Part shown: positions 26,615 through 34,471 of the stretch, piece by piece
Layout of the letters: every line of letters starts with the position of its first letter
Numbering within the stretch: position 1 is the first letter of the stretch
Assembly: GCA_965237855.1 (NCBI GenBank)
Contig: CBDEGK010000008.1
Coordinates: forward strand, 992,001 to 1,056,000
Origin: CBDEGK01 sp965237855
GTDB lineage: Bacteria > Pseudomonadota > Gammaproteobacteria > Pseudomonadales > Halieaceae
DNA length: 64,000 bases
Reading direction: 5' to 3'
Translations under genes and position numbers: made by a program
The notes under the pieces: generated by a model
Database searches by the model: none
Told to the model about the DNA's origin: nothing
What the model saw: the letters and a program-made list of their open reading frames with translations, nothing else

Positions 26615-28036
26615 CTAGCCCAGCGCCGCCTGTTGCAGTTCATCAAAAGATTCCTGCAGACACTCGGCATAGAATGCCGGATCGGGCAGCATTTCGCGAC
26701 AGGCGGTGAAAGACAAGCTGATGGTTCCCTTTTTGTTCTGCACCGCGCTATAAACAATGTGGAACAGGCCCACGTTGGGCAACAAGGGGCCAAAGCTCAG
26801 AGAGTCGATCAGGGTGGCGCCGCACAGATACAACTGGAATGGCGCTCCGGGAACATTGGTGATAATGGTGTTGTTAAGCACTTGCGCTTCCGCCATGCCG
26901 GTGGCGGAAGACGCGCGTAGGGCGACAGAGAGAACGTTGCCCGGCACCACATTGGTGATATCCATCATAATTTTCGGCCCCAGCGCCTGTGCGTAGGCCT
27001 TGGATTCGATGGCGGACTCGTGAATGGCGGCCATGCGCTGCAGTGGGTCTTCAAGGTCCGAGTGCAGGGACACGTTCATGAAGCCCACCATATTGCCACC
27101 CGCAGAGCGCTCATCTTCGGTTCTAACGTCAATGGGGCACCCCGTTACCAGGGGGCCCTCCGGCAATTCGTCTTTGCTGTCCAGATACTTGCGCATGCCA
27201 CCGGAGACGATAGTCAGCATAACGTCGTTGATGGTGGTTCCCGGTGCGGAATTTTTGATTTCGCGAATGACCTCAAAGTCGAACTTGCGTGCATCGACGG
27301 TGCGGTGCCGTGAGATCTTGCCCTGGAAGCGCGTGGTCTGTTTGTCTTCCAGGGAGGCAAAATCTTCTTGCTCCTGGCCCTCCTTGATGCGCCGGAAGGC
27401 TGGTCTAATGGACTTGGCAAATCGCCAGACATCGCCGGGTTTCTTCCAGGCGTTGATATAGGCCTTTCCCAGCAGGCGGCGATTGGAAATTTTTTCGCCT
27501 TTCCACTTCTCCTTTTTGGGGGGAATTTCGGTGCCCTCGAGATCAAGATCGTGAATGACATTCATAAACTGGGCGCCGGTGGCCCCGTCCATCGCCGCGT
27601 GATGAACTTTCAGCAGCAAGGCAAAGCAATTGGGTGGCAGACCCTCCACATTGTTTAGACCCTCGATGATATACATCTCCCACATGGGCTTGTCTCGTGG
27701 CAGGGGCTGGGAGTGCAGGCGGGACACGAGTATGCACAACTGGCGCCAGTCGCCGGGTTTGGGCAGGGCAATATGGCGCACGTGGTATTCGAGATCAAAG
27801 TTGGGGTCATCTATCCAGTAGGGGCGGTCCAGCCCCATTGGAACCGTCTGCAGCTTGCGGCGGAAGATGGGTGACAGATGCACGCGGCTCTCCAACATCG
27901 CCAATATCTGTTTGAAGCGTACCTTGCCGCCCTTGGCCGTGCTCTGGTCATAGATGCTGACGCCGCCAATATGCTGGGGCAGGCCATCCATTTCTGTATG
28001 CAGGAACATTGCGTCCTGCCCGCTTAATTGCTCCAT
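26615..28036 (-). CDS. Wax ester synthase/diacylglycerol acyltransferase (WS/DGAT)
   Basis: A 473-residue WS/DGAT with the catalytic H-H-A-A-M-D-G (His145-His146, Asp150) and the C-terminal domain landmarks P-G-N-V-L-S and N-V-P-G-A-P-F-Q-L-Y-L. The start L-S-G-Q-D-A-M-F-L is typical. It esterifies fatty acyl-CoA with long-chain alcohol or diacylglycerol, forming storage wax esters or triacylglycerol at the inner membrane. It is in line with the alcohol dehydrogenase downstream (82 bp) and divergent from the MaoC hydratase. Confidence 0.93.
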   Translation of the reverse strand: MEQLSGQDAMFLHTEMDGLPQHIGGVSIYDQSTAKGGKVRFKQILAMLESRVHLSPIFRRKLQTVPMGLDRPYWIDDPNFDLEYHVRHIALPKPGDWRQLCILVSRLHSQPLPRDKPMWEMYIIEGLNNVEGLPPNCFALLLKVHHAAMDGATGAQFMNVIHDLDLEGTEIPPKKEKWKGEKISNRRLLGKAYINAWKKPGDVWRFAKSIRPAFRRIKEGQEQEDFASLEDKQTTRFQGKISRHRTVDARKFDFEVIREIKNSAPGTTINDVMLTIVSGGMRKYLDSKDELPEGPLVTGCPIDVRTEDERSAGGNMVGFMNVSLHSDLEDPLQRMAAIHESAIESKAYAQALGPKIMMDITNVVPGNVLSVALRASSATGMAEAQVLNNTIITNVPGAPFQLYLCGATLIDSLSFGPLLPNVGLFHIVYSAVQNKKGTISLSFTACREMLPDPAFYAECLQESFDELQQAALG

Positions 28037-28204
28037 GAATACTGCTCCTCGCGGGATTTTCTTGTTTCTTTAAGCTTAGTGCTTCTATGTGAATGTTCCA
28101 ATGGCCGATTTACTGATGCTTTTATGGCGAGACAGACGATGTAGACGAAGAGTTATCTTCTGCTGTATAAACGGGGCCGATTTTCGACAACTTGAGAGCG
28201 ACCA

Positions 28205-28666
28205 ATGGCTACTGTATTTGCTCGACCGGCAGACCTGCTGGGCACTGAAGGACAACACCTGGGTTATAGCGAATGGCTGGACATCGACCAGCAGCGCATC
28301 GACCTGTTTGCAGAGGCCACCGGTGATCACCAGTGGATACATGTGGATCCGGAAAAGGCCAAAGATGGACCCTTTGGCGCCACCATTGCACACGGCTATT
28401 TGACCCTGTCGCTGGCCAACCTGTTCCTGCCACAGGTCATGGAGGTACAGAACGTGTCCATGGGAGTGAACTACGGCTGTGAAAAAGTGCGCTTCCCGGC
28501 GGCAGTGCCGGTAGGCTGCCGCATTCGCGGTGGTGGAGAAGTGGTCTCCGCCGAGGAAGTGAAGGGCGGGGTACAGGTGGTTGTGCGTATGACTATCGAT
28601 ATCGAGGGTGGAGATCGCCCCGCCTGTGTTATCGATACCATCAGCCGCTTTTATCCCAGCGAATAA
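28205..28666 (+). CDS. MaoC-like hotdog dehydratase ((R)-enoyl-CoA hydratase type)
   Basis: The 153-residue single-hotdog protein has the hydratase-2 motif: F-A-E-A-T-G-D-H-Q-W-I-H with Asp and His, and then G-A-T-I-A-H-G-Y-L-T-L-S. It hydrates enoyl-CoA to (R)-3-hydroxyacyl-CoA, linking beta-oxidation to storage lipid or polyester. The subfamily resembles Nodulation/Rv0130-type MaoC proteins. It stands alone on the plus strand just before rnpB. Confidence 0.9.
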   Translation: MATVFARPADLLGTEGQHLGYSEWLDIDQQRIDLFAEATGDHQWIHVDPEKAKDGPFGATIAHGYLTLSLANLFLPQVMEVQNVSMGVNYGCEKVRFPAAVPVGCRIRGGGEVVSAEEVKGGVQVVVRMTIDIEGGDRPACVIDTISRFYPSE

Positions 28667-28722
28667 AGGGAATGACCCGGTCGGGCAGACCCCATTATTC
28701 TGCATCTGTGCTACCCTGCGCG

Positions 28723-29066
28723 CGGAGTTGGCCAGGCGGTCGCCTGCAAGCGTGCTTGCGGGAGGAAAGTCCGGGCTCCACAGGGCAGAGTGCCAGGTAA
28801 CACCTGGGGGGCGTGAGCCTACGGAAAGTGCAGCAGAAAGGATACCGCCAGCTTCGGCTGGTAAGGGTGAAAAGGTGCGGTAAGAGCGCACCGCGCGACT
28901 GGCAACAGGCGTGGCGATGGTAAACCCCACTCGGAGCAAGACCAAATAGGAATCCAGAGCTGCGGCCCGCAGTGGATTCGGGTAGGTTGCTACAGGCCGG
29001 CGGTGACGTCGGTCGCAGATGAATGACCGTCCACGACAGAACCCGGCTTACCGGCCGACTCCCCTA
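28723..29066 (+). ncRNA. rnpB: RNase P RNA (type A)
   Basis: Conserved type A RNase P segments are present in order: GAGGAAAGTCCGGGCTCC near 28773, GGGTGCCAGGTAA-like near 28790, GTAAGAGCGCACCGCGCG near 28880, GGAGCAAGACCAAATAG near 28933, and GATGAATGACCGTCCACG near 29018, followed by ACAGAACCCGGCTTA. The ends GGAGTTGGCC and GGCCGACTCC pair as helix P1, which fixes the limits to within a few bases. An extended -10-like TGCTACCCT lies just upstream at about 28709. It is the catalytic RNA that matures tRNA 5' ends. Confidence 0.97.
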
Positions 29067-29106
29067 ATTTTCACCAGTGCGGCTTGGAAGTACTATCCTT
29101 AAGCCC

Positions 29107-29622
29107 ATGGACTATTCTGAAATTCTGATTGGGCAGGCTCAGCTGATGGTCGCACTGGGCGGCTTCGCGGCTCTGCTGCTGGCTTTTCCCACCGAGGGGG
29201 AAGACGATATTCACTCGGGCTGGGGTGTCAGGGCTCTGATCATACAAGCGATCTTTTCAGCCTGTGTGTCCCTGAGCGGCTTGTTTGTGCTCTCCTCGGA
29301 TCTTGCGCTCAGTGAGATATGGCGCATCTCCAGTGCCATTTATATTTTTCTCTGGTTCCCGGGAGTCCTGCTGAGTTCATGGGATATTCGACGTATCCAC
29401 ATACTCGGGATACGCGCGAAAAGTGCGCTGCTATATTGGCTGTGCTGGCTGTTGGGCGTAGCAGGCCTTGGCTTGAATGGCGTCAACATGATTATAGAAG
29501 AGCCCGCGTTTTCTTACTTTTACTGGGGACTGGCAACCAATGCCTTTTCCGGCTTTGTTTTGTTTGCTCAAAACGTCTTTCTGTTTACCAATGACCCAGG
29601 GCAATACGATGCCGACGATTAG
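29107..29622 (+). CDS. Uncharacterised membrane protein, first of a tandem paralogous pair
   Basis: A 171-residue protein with five likely membrane segments (about 11-27, 42-62, 72-94, 106-126, 140-160). Not recognised as a named family. The N-terminus M-D-Y-S-E-I-L-I-G-Q-A-Q and the C-terminal block (W-D-I-R-R-I-H, E-E-P-A-F-S-Y-F-Y, Q-N-V-F-L-F-T-N-D-P) recur in the next gene. ATG 29107 is chosen over the open frame that starts 10 codons earlier. It lies 40 bp after rnpB. Confidence 0.75.
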   Translation: MDYSEILIGQAQLMVALGGFAALLLAFPTEGEDDIHSGWGVRALIIQAIFSACVSLSGLFVLSSDLALSEIWRISSAIYIFLWFPGVLLSSWDIRRIHILGIRAKSALLYWLCWLLGVAGLGLNGVNMIIEEPAFSYFYWGLATNAFSGFVLFAQNVFLFTNDPGQYDADD

Positions 29623-29702
29623 ACAGATTGATCCGGTTATTCGCAGGAATCGACGCTCTACCATGCAGCAGGTATTGTCATTTCGCGATTGGAGAAAGAC
29701 CA

Positions 29703-30212
29703 GTGGACTATTTTGAAACGCTGATAGGGCACGCGCAGTTTTCAGTGGCGCTGGCAGGATTTACTTCCCTGATGCTGGGTTTATCACGTGGTAAAAAATC
29801 CGCGCTCTTGTCCGCCTGGGCAGCCCGGGTGGTTGTTATCGTGTCGATCATTTCGGCAATCATTTGTGTGGCAACACTTGGCTTGTTGACGACAAGCCTG
29901 GAGCTCTCGCAGGTGTGGTTCTTTTCCAGCATTATATATGTGGCCGTAACATTGGTGGGTATGGTGATAGTTGCCTGGGATACCCGCAGAGTTCACGCAA
30001 CCGGTATCCGCGAAAAAAACCCGCCGATAACCGTGTTGTGCTGGTTGATGGTGGGCTCCGGTTTTGGATTGAACCTGGCGAATACGGTTGTGCAAGAACC
30101 GAGTTTTTTCTACCTATACGGTGGCCTCGTGTGCGGCGCGCTAATAAGCTTATTGCTGTTCATTCAGAATATTGTATTGCTCAGCAATGATCCGAGTAAA
30201 AGCAATTTCTAA
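29703..30212 (+). CDS. Uncharacterised membrane protein, second of a tandem paralogous pair
   Basis: A 169-residue paralogue of the preceding protein with the same five-segment pattern and aligned motifs: D-Y-F-E-T-L-I-G-H-A-Q, W-D-T-R-R-V-H-A-T-G-I-R, Q-E-P-S-F-F-Y-L-Y, Q-N-I-V-L-L-S-N-D-P. The start is GTG 29703, supported by GGAGAAAG eight bases upstream; the frame is open 25 codons earlier. No function is assigned. It precedes the Rieske gene by 18 bp, so it may be co-transcribed with it. Confidence 0.75.
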   Translation: MDYFETLIGHAQFSVALAGFTSLMLGLSRGKKSALLSAWAARVVVIVSIISAIICVATLGLLTTSLELSQVWFFSSIIYVAVTLVGMVIVAWDTRRVHATGIREKNPPITVLCWLMVGSGFGLNLANTVVQEPSFFYLYGGLVCGALISLLLFIQNIVLLSNDPSKSNF

Positions 30213-30230
30213 AAGCCGTGGTGAGCACAT

Positions 30231-31778
30231 ATGGAAGGGAAAAAGAAAGTCAGAACTATTGACGAGGGCTATCACCAGCTACTTGATACAGACTCACATC
30301 CCATTCCCGAGTCATACCGTCGCGATTCCCCGATAGAGCCAGGTCCCACCCACGTTGCAATTGAGCGCTATACCAGTCAAGCCTTTCATGATATTGAAGT
30401 TGAAAAAATTTGGAAAAAAGTCTGGCAAATGGCCTGCCATGAAGATGATCTGCCCGAGGTTGGGGATTGTGTCCCTTACGACATCGCGCATCTCTCCTTT
30501 CTCGTTGTACGCACCGAGGAAGATGAGTTCAAGGCCTATTGCAATTCCTGCTTACACCGGGGCAGGAAGCTGAGAGAAGCTCGCGGCAAGGGCATCACGG
30601 AGCTGCGATGTCCATTCCATGGCTGGTGTTGGAACCTGGATGGATCTCTAAAAGCAGTGCCTTGCGAATGGGATTATCCTGAACTCAAGCGTGAGGAACA
30701 AAGCTTGCCTGAGGTTCGGGTAGCCCGCTAGGGGCGCTATATATTTATCAACCCCGATCCCGACGCAGAGCCTTTCCAAGATTTCATTGGCGATCTCTCC
30801 AGTCACTTTGAAGTATTACCCTACGAACAACGCTACAAGGAAGCCCACGTGGCTAAAATTGTGCGCTGCAACTGGAAGGTGGCGTCGGAAGCCTTTATGG
30901 AGTCCTATCATGTCGTCGGAACCCATCCACAGATCCTGCTCGGTGGCCTGAATGACACGGATACCAAATACGATGTGTTTGGCAATTATTCCCGCGCCAT
31001 ACGCTGCGGTGCACTCGAAGCCAGTGGCCTGCCGGAATGGGAAGCCATGCCGGATGATGGCCGTATCCGGGCCATGCATCCCCTCAATGGTTTTGTCTAT
31101 GAGCGAACCGATGATGAACAAGTGCGGGTGACCGCGCCCGACGGAAGAGGCGGTTTATTTTCGCCTGCGGCAGAATGGATTGAGGGCGAGCTCACGGATG
31201 TCAGCCCCCATTTATGCAACTGGGTCGGCGGCAAACAACTGGCCGAGGGTTTGGCAACCATGGGTGGTAGCACGGCCTCGCCGAATAGTACCCCGATACC
31301 CGGGGAGACAAGACACCCTATGGTTGCCATGGCAGACATGCAGCGGCAGGCACTGAAGTCTGTCATTGGTGAGCGGGCCAACGACATTGCTGACATTGAG
31401 TTCTCTTCAGTATTTCTGACCTTGTTCCCCAACTTTCATCCCTGGGGCTCGTTTAATCGCATCAACTATCGGTTCCGGCCCAATGGCAGTAATCCCAATG
31501 AATGCATCATGGAGTGCATATACTTGGCGCCCATTCCCGACGACGGTAATTTTGAACCCTGTCGTGCTATACATTGGCTGGGTGTTGATGATGATTGGAC
31601 AGAAGCGCCGGAACTTGGTTTTTTAGCCAAAGTGTTCAACCAGGATTTTCGCAATCTGCCTTATGTTCAGCAGGGCTTACATGCGAGCGGACGAGGCTAT
31701 GTGCAGTTTGCGGACTATAACGAAACTAAACCGCGACATTTCCATCAATTATTGGAAGAATGGATTGGTCGGGATTAA
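30231..31778 (+). pseudogene. Rieske non-heme iron oxygenase alpha subunit interrupted by an in-frame TAG
   Basis: Read through one TAG (30729-30731, codon 167), this is a full-length 515-residue ring-hydroxylating oxygenase. The Rieske ligands are Cys107-x-His109 (C-L-H-R-G) and Cys127-x2-His130 (C-P-F-H-G-W). The mononuclear iron site is His227 and His232 (E-S-Y-H-V-V-G-T-H) with Asp472 (N-Q-D-F-R-N). The context V-A-R-stop-G-R-Y-I-F-I-N is a place where relatives carry Trp (V-x-x-W-G-x-x-F-I-N), so TGG to TAG is the simple explanation. Everything before and after is intact and in frame. Recent nonsense mutation, sequence error and suppression are all possible. The pathway is unknown. Confidence 0.8.
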
Positions 31779-31824
31779 GTAACCCAGCTGTGGACATATG
31801 ATATGACCGACTGGAGGATTTGCC

Positions 31825-32298
31825 ATGAATGACAAATTGAATGCTGGCACTGAGTTTCCGCAGCTGACCCTGACGGTGGGTGATGAGTCGCTGGTCTTGC
31901 CCGAGTTAAAAGAGTCGGGCTACAGCATCGTGTTGTTCTATCGCGGTCACTGGTGACCTTTCTGTCGCCGTCTGTTAGATGGCTTTGCCGAACGTGTTGA
32001 CGCGTTCTCCGCGCTGGGCGCCTCAATAGTGGCGGCCAGTGTAGACAGTGCCGAAAAGGCCCAGCAAGTGGGTGAGCCCTTGCCCTTCCCGGTAGCCCAC
32101 GGTGTCACCCGTCAACAGGGTGATAGCATTGGCGCCTGGTGGGAGGAAAAGCGCGATTTCATTCAGCCTTCAGAATTTATTCTGAATCACAAGGGTCGAG
32201 TCATGCACTCTACCTACAGCTCTTCCCCGGTGGGTAGAACCGATCCGCAGGAAACCCTGGTGCTACTCGAATATTTAACGCAAAGAGCGTCTCGCTAG
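31825..32298 (+). CDS. Peroxiredoxin-like (AhpC/TSA) candidate selenoprotein, UGA = Sec44
   Basis: One continuous frame from ATG 31825 (GGAGG site seven bases upstream) to 32298 is broken only by TGA at 31954-31956. Around it the protein reads F-Y-R-G-H-W-U-P-F-C-R-R, where thioredoxin-fold peroxiredoxin-like relatives have W-C-P-F-C. The UGA therefore stands exactly at the first redox cysteine, leaving Cys47 as resolving partner. The rest (A-S-I-V-A-A-S-V-D-S, later F-I-L-N-H-K-G-R-V) is a normal AhpC/TSA fold, 157 residues. A hairpin fitting the bacterial SECIS model follows the UGA. It probably reduces peroxides or disulfides. Co-transcription with the Rieske gene 46 bp upstream is likely. 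A broken gene remains the alternative. Confidence 0.8.
31967..31983 (+). promoter_or_regulatory. Candidate bacterial SECIS hairpin
   Basis: GCCGTCT pairs with AGATGGC over seven base pairs (one G-U) around a GTT loop. The loop starts 17 nt after the UGA, as in E. coli fdhF, and its first base is G, as bacterial SECIS rules require. There is no bulged U in the stem as fdhF has. SelB binding is inferred. Confidence 0.55.
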
Positions 32299-32305
32299 AA
32301 ACCAA

Positions 32306-32353
32306 GGGGCAGTGATCGGAATTCATAGCAAAATGTGATCTGCCCCTGTTTTT
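32306..32353 (+). terminator. Rho-independent terminator after the peroxiredoxin-like gene
   Basis: GGGGCAG (32306-32312) pairs with CTGCCCC (32340-32346) across a 27-nt loop, followed by TGTTTTT. It sits 8 bp after the stop codon and separates the Rieske/peroxiredoxin unit from the P450 gene. The loop is long, so efficiency is uncertain. Confidence 0.6.
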
Positions 32354-32427
32354 CATAAACAATCACGCTTGACTGTTTTATCGTGGTCACCGATTATCAG
32401 TCTGAATCCTTATGCGAGGGGATCACC

Positions 32428-33681
32428 GTGGCAGATATTCAACTCTTTTCTCCCGAGGCAATCCTGGACCCCTATCCCACCTTTAAAACTCTGAGGGACG
32501 AGGCCCCGGTCTATTTTGTGCCTGAAATGAATGTCCATGTGGTCACTCGATATGACCTGGTTCGCGAGGCGCTTACCCGGGCGAAAGACTTCTCCAGTAA
32601 ATTCGACGCGTTTTTGGGTGGCGCTCAGGAGATGATGTTTGCGACATTTTCAGACGATGAAAAAGAACAGGCGGGCAAAATCCTCGCCCAGATGATCGAC
32701 ATACCACCAACCATGCTAACCCTCGACGAGCCAGAACATACCCAGTTCCGGTCGCTAGTGCAGGCACTCTTTACCGCCTCCCAGATCCGCAACTCTGAGG
32801 GTGACGTCAGGCGGGTCGTCGACAAATGCATCGCGAACCTCATCGATAAAACTGAAGTGGAATTTATGAAGGAATTTGCCTTCCCTGTCCCGCTTCAGAT
32901 CATCTCTGAAAGGCTGGGCATTCCCGAGGCAGATAGAGAGTTTTTCTATGATGCTGCCGCGGCGGCGGCCGGCGCTTTGAAAATGACCCCGCTGCCCATC
33001 GAAGAGCAACTACGCAGGATGCAATTGGGCGTCGATCTTCAACAATTACACATCCGGCTGGCGCAGGAGCGAAGACAAGAGCCCCGGCAGGATATGATCA
33101 CTATCCTCGCCAATGCGCAATTGGGCGCGGACAAGCGGCCGCTGTCAGACGGCGAACTAGTGAGTATTTTGAATCAGTTCCTGGTCGCTGGGCACGAAAC
33201 CACCACCAGCACCTTTGGCTGGGGGATGCTGGAGTTATGCCGGAATCCTGAACTGTCGGGCCAGATCAGGGGCAATGACAAACTCATCAAGACCTTCGTG
33301 GAGGAAGTGCTGCGCATCGAAGCTCCGGTTCAGGGATTACCGCGGCGGGTCACACAGGATACTGAGCTGGGCGGGTATTCCCTGCCGGAAGGTTCGATGA
33401 TCATGCTGCGTTTCGGTGCGGCAAACAGGGATGAACGACAGTTCGAAGCGCCCGATAGTGTTAACGTCGAGCGCAAGAAAAGCGGCGCGCATATGTCCTT
33501 CGGCAGTGGCATCCATCACTGTATCGGCGCACCGCTGGCCCGCCAGGAACTCAATATGGGTTTTGCGGCGTTGCTGGACCACTTTGATAACTTTAGCCTC
33601 GATGCGGATACGCCCACCGCGGAACCGAGCATTATCCTCAGGGGGCTCGCTGAATTGCCCATTCGATATCAGGCTATCTAG
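32428..33681 (+). CDS. Cytochrome P450 (class I bacterial)
   Basis: A 417-residue soluble P450. The I-helix is A-G-H-E-T-T-T-S-T, E-x-x-R lies in E-E-V-L-R-I-E, and the heme loop is F-G-S-G-I-H-H-C-I-G-A-P-L-A-R. It is unlike the CYP153-type enzyme at 8.7 kb; I do not assign a family. The start GTG 32428 has a GAGGGG site seven bases upstream; an earlier GTG at 32383 lacks one. No redox partner is adjacent. It follows a terminator and should have its own promoter. Confidence 0.9.
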   Translation: MADIQLFSPEAILDPYPTFKTLRDEAPVYFVPEMNVHVVTRYDLVREALTRAKDFSSKFDAFLGGAQEMMFATFSDDEKEQAGKILAQMIDIPPTMLTLDEPEHTQFRSLVQALFTASQIRNSEGDVRRVVDKCIANLIDKTEVEFMKEFAFPVPLQIISERLGIPEADREFFYDAAAAAAGALKMTPLPIEEQLRRMQLGVDLQQLHIRLAQERRQEPRQDMITILANAQLGADKRPLSDGELVSILNQFLVAGHETTTSTFGWGMLELCRNPELSGQIRGNDKLIKTFVEEVLRIEAPVQGLPRRVTQDTELGGYSLPEGSMIMLRFGAANRDERQFEAPDSVNVERKKSGAHMSFGSGIHHCIGAPLARQELNMGFAALLDHFDNFSLDADTPTAEPSIILRGLAELPIRYQAI

Positions 33682-33901
33682 TACCCAAAGGGTAAGAGGG
33701 TTTGTCTTTCTTGATTTTAATTTCTTTTTCGAATAAAAAAAATATTATCTATAACAAAAAAATTCTATAGTTAATGTAAAGTGTGAACAATGCCATTTAC
33801 CGGTATGTTTTAGAGCCATTTTCATTCACAAGAATTCATGTTTTTCTGACGAAAGCAGCGCTAATCCCCTGATATAGCAGCGTTTTTTCCCTGTGACGTG
33901 C
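33682..33901. other. AT-rich non-coding stretch upstream of the dcw promoter
   Basis: No gene is seen here. The segment 33715-33790 is strikingly A/T-rich with long A and T runs, unlike the GC-rich neighbours. GCAGCG occurs twice (33855 and 33877 area) just before a T-run. It could contain a terminator-like or UP-element function for the promoter at 33902, or be the scar of the accessory block's right border. Confidence 0.4.
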
Positions 33902-33931
33902 TTGACAGTTTCTTCTCTGCATCCCTATAGT
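33902..33931 (+). promoter_or_regulatory. Sigma70-type promoter of the dcw cluster (Pmra)
   Basis: A perfect -35 TTGACA (33902-33907) is followed by an 18-bp spacer and -10 TATAGT (33926-33931), 75 bp before mraZ. The position directly upstream of the MraZ-type repeats matches the E. coli mra promoter layout. Confidence 0.65.
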
Positions 33932-33940
33932 GTCGAAAAG

Positions 33941-33975
33941 TGGAAATAAGTGGGATATATTGGCTTTTTGTGGTG
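33941..33975 (+). promoter_or_regulatory. MraZ operator: four TGG-led repeats at 10-bp spacing
   Basis: TGGAA (33941), TGGGA (33951), TGGCT (33961) and TGGTG (33971) occur at exact 10-bp intervals. MraZ binds TGGG-type pentamers separated by 5 nt, upstream of its own gene. Only one repeat is an exact TGGG; the spacing is what makes the case. The array overlaps the expected transcript start, so autorepression of the whole cluster is likely. Confidence 0.65.
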
Positions 33976-34006
33976 ATAAAGAGTCAATCAATGGGGATTA
34001 GCGACC

Positions 34007-34462
34007 ATGTTTCGTGGGGTGCAATATATCAATATGGATGCGAAAGGGCGGCTGGCCATGCCAGCGCGTCAGCGCGAGCCATTATTGAACGAGTGCAACG
34101 GCCAGTTGGTCGCCACCATCGATACTCAATCTCGCTGCCTGTTCATCTACCCGCTGCCCGAGTGGGAAAAGATCGAGCGGGATATTCAGGAATTGCCAGC
34201 ACTCAAACCGGCGGTCAAACGCTTCCAGCGCCTGGTCATTGGCTATGCCACTGACCTCGACCTGGACAGCAGTGGCCGGGTGCTGTTACCCGCCTCCCTG
34301 CGTGAGTACGCAGGGCTGGAAAAGAAACTGGTACTGGTGGGGCAGGGCAAAAAGATGGAGTTGTGGGCTGAAGAGATGTGGCTGGCCGAGCGTGACCGTG
34401 CGCTCGAGGAGTCCGGCCCGGAGGCCGAGCTGCCCGAAGAATTGATGTCCCTGACCCTGTAG
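34007..34462 (+). CDS. mraZ: Transcriptional regulator MraZ
   Basis: A 151-residue protein with two AbrB-like SpoVT halves: F-R-G-V-Q-Y-I-N-M-D-A-K-G-R-L-A-M-P at the start and D-L-D-S-S-G-R-V-L-L-P-A-S-L-R at about 84-98, each with the D-x-K/S-G-R-x-x-x-P loop. It forms a ring that binds repeated TGGG-type boxes and represses the dcw operon. First gene of the cluster, directly downstream of its promoter and operator. Confidence 0.96.
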   Translation: MFRGVQYINMDAKGRLAMPARQREPLLNECNGQLVATIDTQSRCLFIYPLPEWEKIERDIQELPALKPAVKRFQRLVIGYATDLDLDSSGRVLLPASLREYAGLEKKLVLVGQGKKMELWAEEMWLAERDRALEESGPEAELPEELMSLTL

Positions 34463-34471
34463 GTGGCGGGG

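Noticed and set aside
28085..28945. 286-residue minus-strand ORF and a 91-residue plus-strand ORF across 28.1-28.9 kb
   Set aside because: Both cross the MaoC gene and/or the structured RNase P RNA and have no recognisable protein features.
30729..30731. TAG in the Rieske gene as pyrrolysine
   Set aside because: Relatives have Trp here, one base change explains it, and no pyl gene is visible.
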